Source: Hyphococcus sp. (lineage in GTDB: Bacteria > Pseudomonadota > Alphaproteobacteria > Caulobacterales > Parvularculaceae). From it: 64,000 nt of DNA. Below are positions 60,808-64,000 of the stretch, one piece after another; position 1 is the first letter of the stretch; each line of letters begins with the position of its first letter. The DNA is taken from contig JAJFGB010000004.1 of the NCBI GenBank assembly GCA_021776335.1, positions 310,001 through 374,000 of the forward strand. Direction: 5' to 3'. The notes under the pieces are model-generated. The model did no database searches and was not told the DNA's origin. It saw nothing but the letters and a program-made list of their open reading frames with translations. The position numbers and the translations under genes were made by a program.

Positions 60808-62424
60808 TCAGACTGTTTCCGGCGTCAATTCTGAATTCCGATTTCGACGATTCCCGAAGGGTAGAACCAGTCGCGGACTGTCTTCGCTTTTGATATAAGG
60901 AATTACAGCGATTGGGTGTCCATCAATCAGCTGTGCGATATGGTTGCGGCCACGGATTGTTGAAAAAGCCAACTCTGCGAGCAACGCGGTGCCGCCGCCA
61001 GCAGCCAATGCAGCGAATACTGCCGCAATGATCAATTTGGGGCGGTCCGGGCTTGATGGTTTGTCGGGTCGGCGCGCCGGCTCAAGAATTGAAAATTTCT
61101 CTGCCTGACGATTTTCCTCGAGGTTTTCAGCAAGCTCCGCATCCTGTTGTTTCGCCTGCAATTCCTGATATTCGCGGAGTATGTTGGCTTGGTCGCGGGT
61201 TAGTGTGGCCAACCCTCGCTCAACCTCGGGGGTTCTGGCGACACGTTCTTCCAGATTTGCAATTTCAATGGTCTTTTCTTCTATTCTCTTGTTCTGCATA
61301 CGGATGCGATTGCCTACGACCGCAATTCGCCCTTCGAGCTGAACGCCTGCGATATCAGTTGACCCTCTGCGGGTCTCTTCGGAAATTCTGTCGCTAAGCG
61401 CTACACGTGCCGCGTCTACTTCTGCCTCAGCCTGTTTCATGGAGACTGGGTCACTCGTAGCGGCGCGTTCGGCGACAGTTAATTCATCCTCTTTCGCCGT
61501 GAGGAGTTTTCTCAGGCGTTCGATTTCCTGGCTAGGCGCCATTCGGCGCTTGATTGCAGCGATCTCCTCACGCAATGCAATAACGCCAGGATAGTTATCG
61601 TGATATGTTGCGCGCTGGCGCGCTAGTTCTGTTTCCAAGCGAACGACTTCGTTGGCAAGGTTATTTTCTGTGGTAGAGCCGGAAATTAGCTGCGTTTCCA
61701 AAAAACGCTGCTCTTCTTCAAGCTGTACTATGGATGCCGTCGTTGCATTGAGGTCGCGTCGCCCACGTTCAAGCATATCCATGTGCATGTTTAGAAGCGC
61801 AGGCAGGGCATCCGCATTCTCGGATTTGTATTTGGAAATGCGGTCTTCTATGGCGCTGACGGAATCGCGCAACCGCCCAGATTCGCGAACGAAAAACTCG
61901 GTTGTGTTTGACGCGCCAGCTGTTCGTGACTTTACGTCTTCGTCAAGAAAAACCGTCATGAATCTGTTCGCAATCAGGAATGCTTTGCCGGGATCGCGAT
62001 CCGTATAAGAAACGGTGAACGCGATGGCGACGTCCTGCCCCGCGCCGCGCCGGATATTTGCCGTAATAACTCTTACATTGAGGGCGTCGCGCATAATTGC
62101 CACGCGCTCGCTTTCAGATAGCCCCATGGATTTTGGAAACAATTTGAAATCATCCGCAATTTCCAGCAATTGCTCTCTGGTTGTCACGCGCTGACGGATG
62201 GTTTGAATTCGCTCTTGTGCGTATGTGCTGACTGTCGACCGAATAAAAGACTCTGGAATTTGTTGAGACTCGATCAAAATTCTGCCATGCGCCGTATATT
62301 TTGCGGGCAGGAGCATCACCGCCAATATACCGATCGGCGCTATAACCAACACCGGAATGAGAAAATATAGAAACCGCCGACGCAATATAATCAGCGCGTC
62401 TTCTATCGAAAATTCCTCTCCCAT
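60808..62424 (-). CDS. Wzz/GumC-type polysaccharide chain-length protein
   Basis: A 538-residue membrane protein. Two membrane helices (about 17-38 and about 472-492) flank a long periplasmic part that is mostly coiled coil (about 180-450, with many Glu/Arg/Leu heptads such as LEEEQRFLETQLISG and AVVGNRIRMQNKRIEEKTIEIANLEERV in parts). A Wzz-type start (FSIEDALIILRRRFLYFLIPVLV) and a GNVR-like end (EFSILEPARRPDKPSSPDRP) are visible. It belongs to the polysaccharide co-polymerase group (PCP-2a/GumC), controlling polymer length with the tyrosine-kinase-like ATPase downstream. This is the edge of an exopolysaccharide locus that seems to continue to the right of the window. Confidence 0.9.
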   Translation of the reverse strand: MGEEFSIEDALIILRRRFLYFLIPVLVIAPIGILAVMLLPAKYTAHGRILIESQQIPESFIRSTVSTYAQERIQTIRQRVTTREQLLEIADDFKLFPKSMGLSESERVAIMRDALNVRVITANIRRGAGQDVAIAFTVSYTDRDPGKAFLIANRFMTVFLDEDVKSRTAGASNTTEFFVRESGRLRDSVSAIEDRISKYKSENADALPALLNMHMDMLERGRRDLNATTASIVQLEEEQRFLETQLISGSTTENNLANEVVRLETELARQRATYHDNYPGVIALREEIAAIKRRMAPSQEIERLRKLLTAKEDELTVAERAATSDPVSMKQAEAEVDAARVALSDRISEETRRGSTDIAGVQLEGRIAVVGNRIRMQNKRIEEKTIEIANLEERVARTPEVERGLATLTRDQANILREYQELQAKQQDAELAENLEENRQAEKFSILEPARRPDKPSSPDRPKLIIAAVFAALAAGGGTALLAELAFSTIRGRNHIAQLIDGHPIAVIPYIKSEDSPRLVLPFGNRRNRNSELTPETV

Positions 62425-62745
62425 GTCCTGCCTTTCACGTTAACTTTTAGCCGGTTTTCCCGCACCGCCGGCGCAAATTTCACTGCCAACTGCCGATTGC
62501 GCCATTAACTGCAATTCGCGAGCCGGTTTGGACGCTAAACGGCCGCTTCAGCCTTGGCGCATCCATTGTCCGATCCGGCTGTAACTTCAATCACAGATCG
62601 GCATATATCATCTAGGCCCTATGCGATCCGCTGAGCAAGCGTGGTTGTTGACCCTATTTGGTGTTGCGCATCGAAATTATCCACTAAATTTGCCTATATC
62701 ATGGCGCGAAAAGCAGTAAAGAAGTCGCCGGAAGGGGCAGAATTT
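62425..62745. other. Intergenic region between wzz-type gene and GT2 gene
   Basis: 321 bp between divergent starts, so both promoters must be here. A TTGACC at about 62647-62652 and several AT-rich stretches (CATATATCAT at about 62602, AATTATCC near 62673) are present, but none forms a convincing promoter pair. In-frame ATGs for the GT2 gene at 62641 and 62701 exist but lack ribosome-binding sites. I see no gene or RNA. Confidence 0.4.
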
Positions 62746-63711
62746 ATGGCCTTTGAGGCGAGCCGACATTTCGCGATAGGTATCGTGATCGTTAACTATT
62801 GTACGCCTGCCATGGTCGAGGCGTGTCTGGAGTCACTGCGCCCAATGTTGGCGGCGGTCGACGCTGGCGTCGTTGTTGTCGACAATGCATCCGGGGATGG
62901 CTCATATCAGCGCCTGTCAAAGTTCTGCGCCTCCCATCCCGACACAGGTCGACTTAAGGTTGTGGCGGCGTCCCAAAATGGTGGGTTTTCAGCCGGCAAC
63001 AATATTGGCGCAAAGTCCATTTCATCCCCCCTTATTGTCTTTTTGAACAGCGATGCGATCGCGTTGCCGGGTGCGTTGATTTCGCTTGCGGCGATCGTGC
63101 GGCGCCACCCAAATGCTGGTATAATCACACCGCGCATCGTCTCGTCGGGCGGCGAGGATGAGGTATCGCGATTTCGCAACCATTCACTGCTGGGTGAGTT
63201 TCTCGATGGCGCTCAAACCGGCCCCATTACCAAGCTCTTTCCGCATGCTGAGACGCCCATTTTTCCAGACGATCTGACGAGCTCTCCCGATTGGGTGAGT
63301 TTTGCCGCGGTTACGATACGAAGAGAGGCGCTGGAGCGCGCCGGCCCAATGGATGAAAAGTTCTTTCTCTATTTCGAAGATTGTGACTATTGCCGCCGGA
63401 TTACCGCCGCGGGTTACGACATAGCCTTCGCGCCGGAGGCTGTTTTTCAGCACGACGCCGGCGGGTCGACAAAGCTGAATGAAAAAACCAATAAGGGCGC
63501 CCGGCTGCCCGCCTATTACTATCGGTCAAGATCAAGGTATTTCCGAAAATATTATGGCGTCTTTGGTCCCGCAATAGCGAATATTGCGTGGAGCGCGGGC
63601 CGGGTTGCCGCCAGAATCCGAGGGGTTTTTGGAAGGCCAGCGCCGATGGTATGCGAAAAACGCGGCCGCGATATCTGGATTGGCTGGCGCGGCCATCATC
63701 ATGTCGATTGA
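62746..63711 (+). CDS. Glycosyltransferase family 2 protein
   Basis: A 321-residue GT-A-fold transferase. The ATG at 62746 has GGAAGGGG about 9 nt upstream and puts the first strand near the N-terminus (IGIVIVNYCTPAMVEACL). Further motifs: VVVDNASGDGS, the nucleotide-binding acid pair as FLNSDA, and the acceptor-side ED in FLYFEDCDYCRRI. The C-terminal region holds PAYYYRSRSRYFRKYYG, as seen in rhamnosyl- and related transferases of surface glycans. It likely adds a sugar to an exopolysaccharide repeat unit on the cytoplasmic side. It is divergent from the Wzz-type gene. Confidence 0.9.
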   Translation: MAFEASRHFAIGIVIVNYCTPAMVEACLESLRPMLAAVDAGVVVVDNASGDGSYQRLSKFCASHPDTGRLKVVAASQNGGFSAGNNIGAKSISSPLIVFLNSDAIALPGALISLAAIVRRHPNAGIITPRIVSSGGEDEVSRFRNHSLLGEFLDGAQTGPITKLFPHAETPIFPDDLTSSPDWVSFAAVTIRREALERAGPMDEKFFLYFEDCDYCRRITAAGYDIAFAPEAVFQHDAGGSTKLNEKTNKGARLPAYYYRSRSRYFRKYYGVFGPAIANIAWSAGRVAARIRGVFGRPAPMVCEKRGRDIWIGWRGHHHVD

Positions 63712-63796
63712 AAAAGCGTGCTGCGGCTTTTGCGATCCGCAGCGATCAGCGAGCACTTTCGACCTCAATACTGATTTAGCATTCCCGTTTCGTGGT

Positions 63797-64000
63797 CTAG
63801 GTGTCGTCGGGGTCAAAGGCTTCGGTCACCGCGGCGTCTTTTGCAGGAATATAGGCCGGCAGTTTAGGCTCTAATTCGTGCATGAAACCAAGCAGCCGAG
63901 CATCCGCAACTGCGATTGATTCATTTCGAGCGATGGGTGTCATGATGCGGATCATGGCCCCGTCTGTGCGACGAATTCTGACGGCGTCAACAACGACCAG
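63797..64000 (-). CDS. EpsI-like protein, C-terminal end (right end cut)
   Basis: A minus-strand frame of 67 codons is open to the right edge and ends at the TAG at 63797-63799. The visible product contains RRTDGAMIRIMTP, ADARLLGFM and ELEPKLPAYIPAKD. This matches the end of EpsI-family proteins (exosortase-associated or fused C-terminal domain), where R-x-T-D-G-A-x-x-R-x-x-T-P is followed by a helix and a PxLPxYIP turn. The gene could be a stand-alone epsI or the end of an exosortase-EpsI fusion. It lies 86 bp after the convergent GT2 gene, so it probably belongs to the same exopolysaccharide locus. Confidence 0.65.
   Translation of the reverse strand: MVVVDAVRIRRTDGAMIRIMTPIARNESIAVADARLLGFMHELEPKLPAYIPAKDAAVTEAFDPDDT

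Noticed and set aside
63720-63750. Hairpin GCTGCGG...CCGCAGC between the GT2 gene and the EpsI-like end
   Set aside because: Stem is fair, but no T-run follows on either strand; it could be a weak terminator and was left out of the feature list.
1-64000. tRNA, rRNA, CRISPR arrays, insertion sequences and prophage genes
   Set aside because: No cloverleaf with CCA-type end, no regularly spaced repeats, no transposase or integrase among the coding regions, and no phage structural genes were found by reading both strands.

Overview
The window looks like chromosomal DNA of an alphaproteobacterium from the Caulobacterales / Maricaulales / Parvularculales side of the class. Pointers to this are a Maricaulis-type fused N-acetylglutamate kinase/synthase next to N-acetylornithine carbamoyltransferase, PleC/DivL-like histidine kinases, DUF2336, DUF1491 and CC0125/CC1285-type proteins, and an exosortase E locus. 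This placement rests on recalled family distributions, not on a search. I saw no rRNA, tRNA, CRISPR array, insertion sequence or prophage.

Layout. 1-891: end of a histidine kinase. 974-4505: an exosortase E/CPBP-protease fusion (XrtE), three tiny VPEM-CTERM substrate proteins and a sterol-desaturase-family membrane enzyme. 4.7-9.8 kb: DUF1491, DUF2336, an SH3b surface lipoprotein, a PadR/permease-prefix pair, YceI, and a TetR/DUF4345 pair. 9.9-14.2 kb: PBP1A, a flavodoxin-like reductase, a VOC protein and a divergent SufR-like Fe-S regulator. 14.3-23.3 kb: a lipoprotein, YcgN, a DnaJ-like protein with an unrecognised 479-aa protein, a hydrolase/OsmC fusion, then DegP with a two-component system. 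23.6-31.0 kb: HU, GlnE, and a coupled set of two FAD-type proteins and a GcvT-like protein. 31.0-33.1 kb: EF-hand protein, sigma factor, probable anti-sigma factor and a CpxP-like metal sensor. 33.1-38.9 kb: a PleC-like kinase, then the acetylated arginine route (acetylornithine carbamoyltransferase, NAGK/NAGS, ArgC). 38.9-46.8 kb: a KefC-like antiporter, a serine hydrolase, a sulfotransferase-like protein, 3-oxoacid CoA-transferase A and B, an HxlR regulator and a metallo-beta-lactamase-fold hydrolase. 46.9-54.3 kb: class II DAHP synthase, a nucleotide-sugar-type dehydrogenase/aminotransferase pair, NadE, a glutamyl-tRNA synthetase and a LOG-type protein. 54.4-59.8 kb: a LysM protein and an RND efflux pair. 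60-64 kb: the edge of an exopolysaccharide locus (tyrosine-kinase-like ATPase, Wzz-type protein, GT2 glycosyltransferase) and the C-terminus of an EpsI-like protein.

The most unusual element is the exosortase E region. Its three candidate substrates are little more than a signal peptide, a 5-9 residue mature segment and a sorting helix. They look like dedicated mini-substrates, not anchored enzymes or adhesins. The EpsI-like end at the right edge suggests a second exosortase system tied to exopolysaccharide. Second in interest are the GlnE-linked FAD/FAD/GcvT operon, in which one FAD-type subunit has lost its dinucleotide-binding motif, and the SufR-like divergon. Start codons were re-chosen in many genes from ribosome-binding sites, signal peptides and gene overlaps; several are GTG or TTG.
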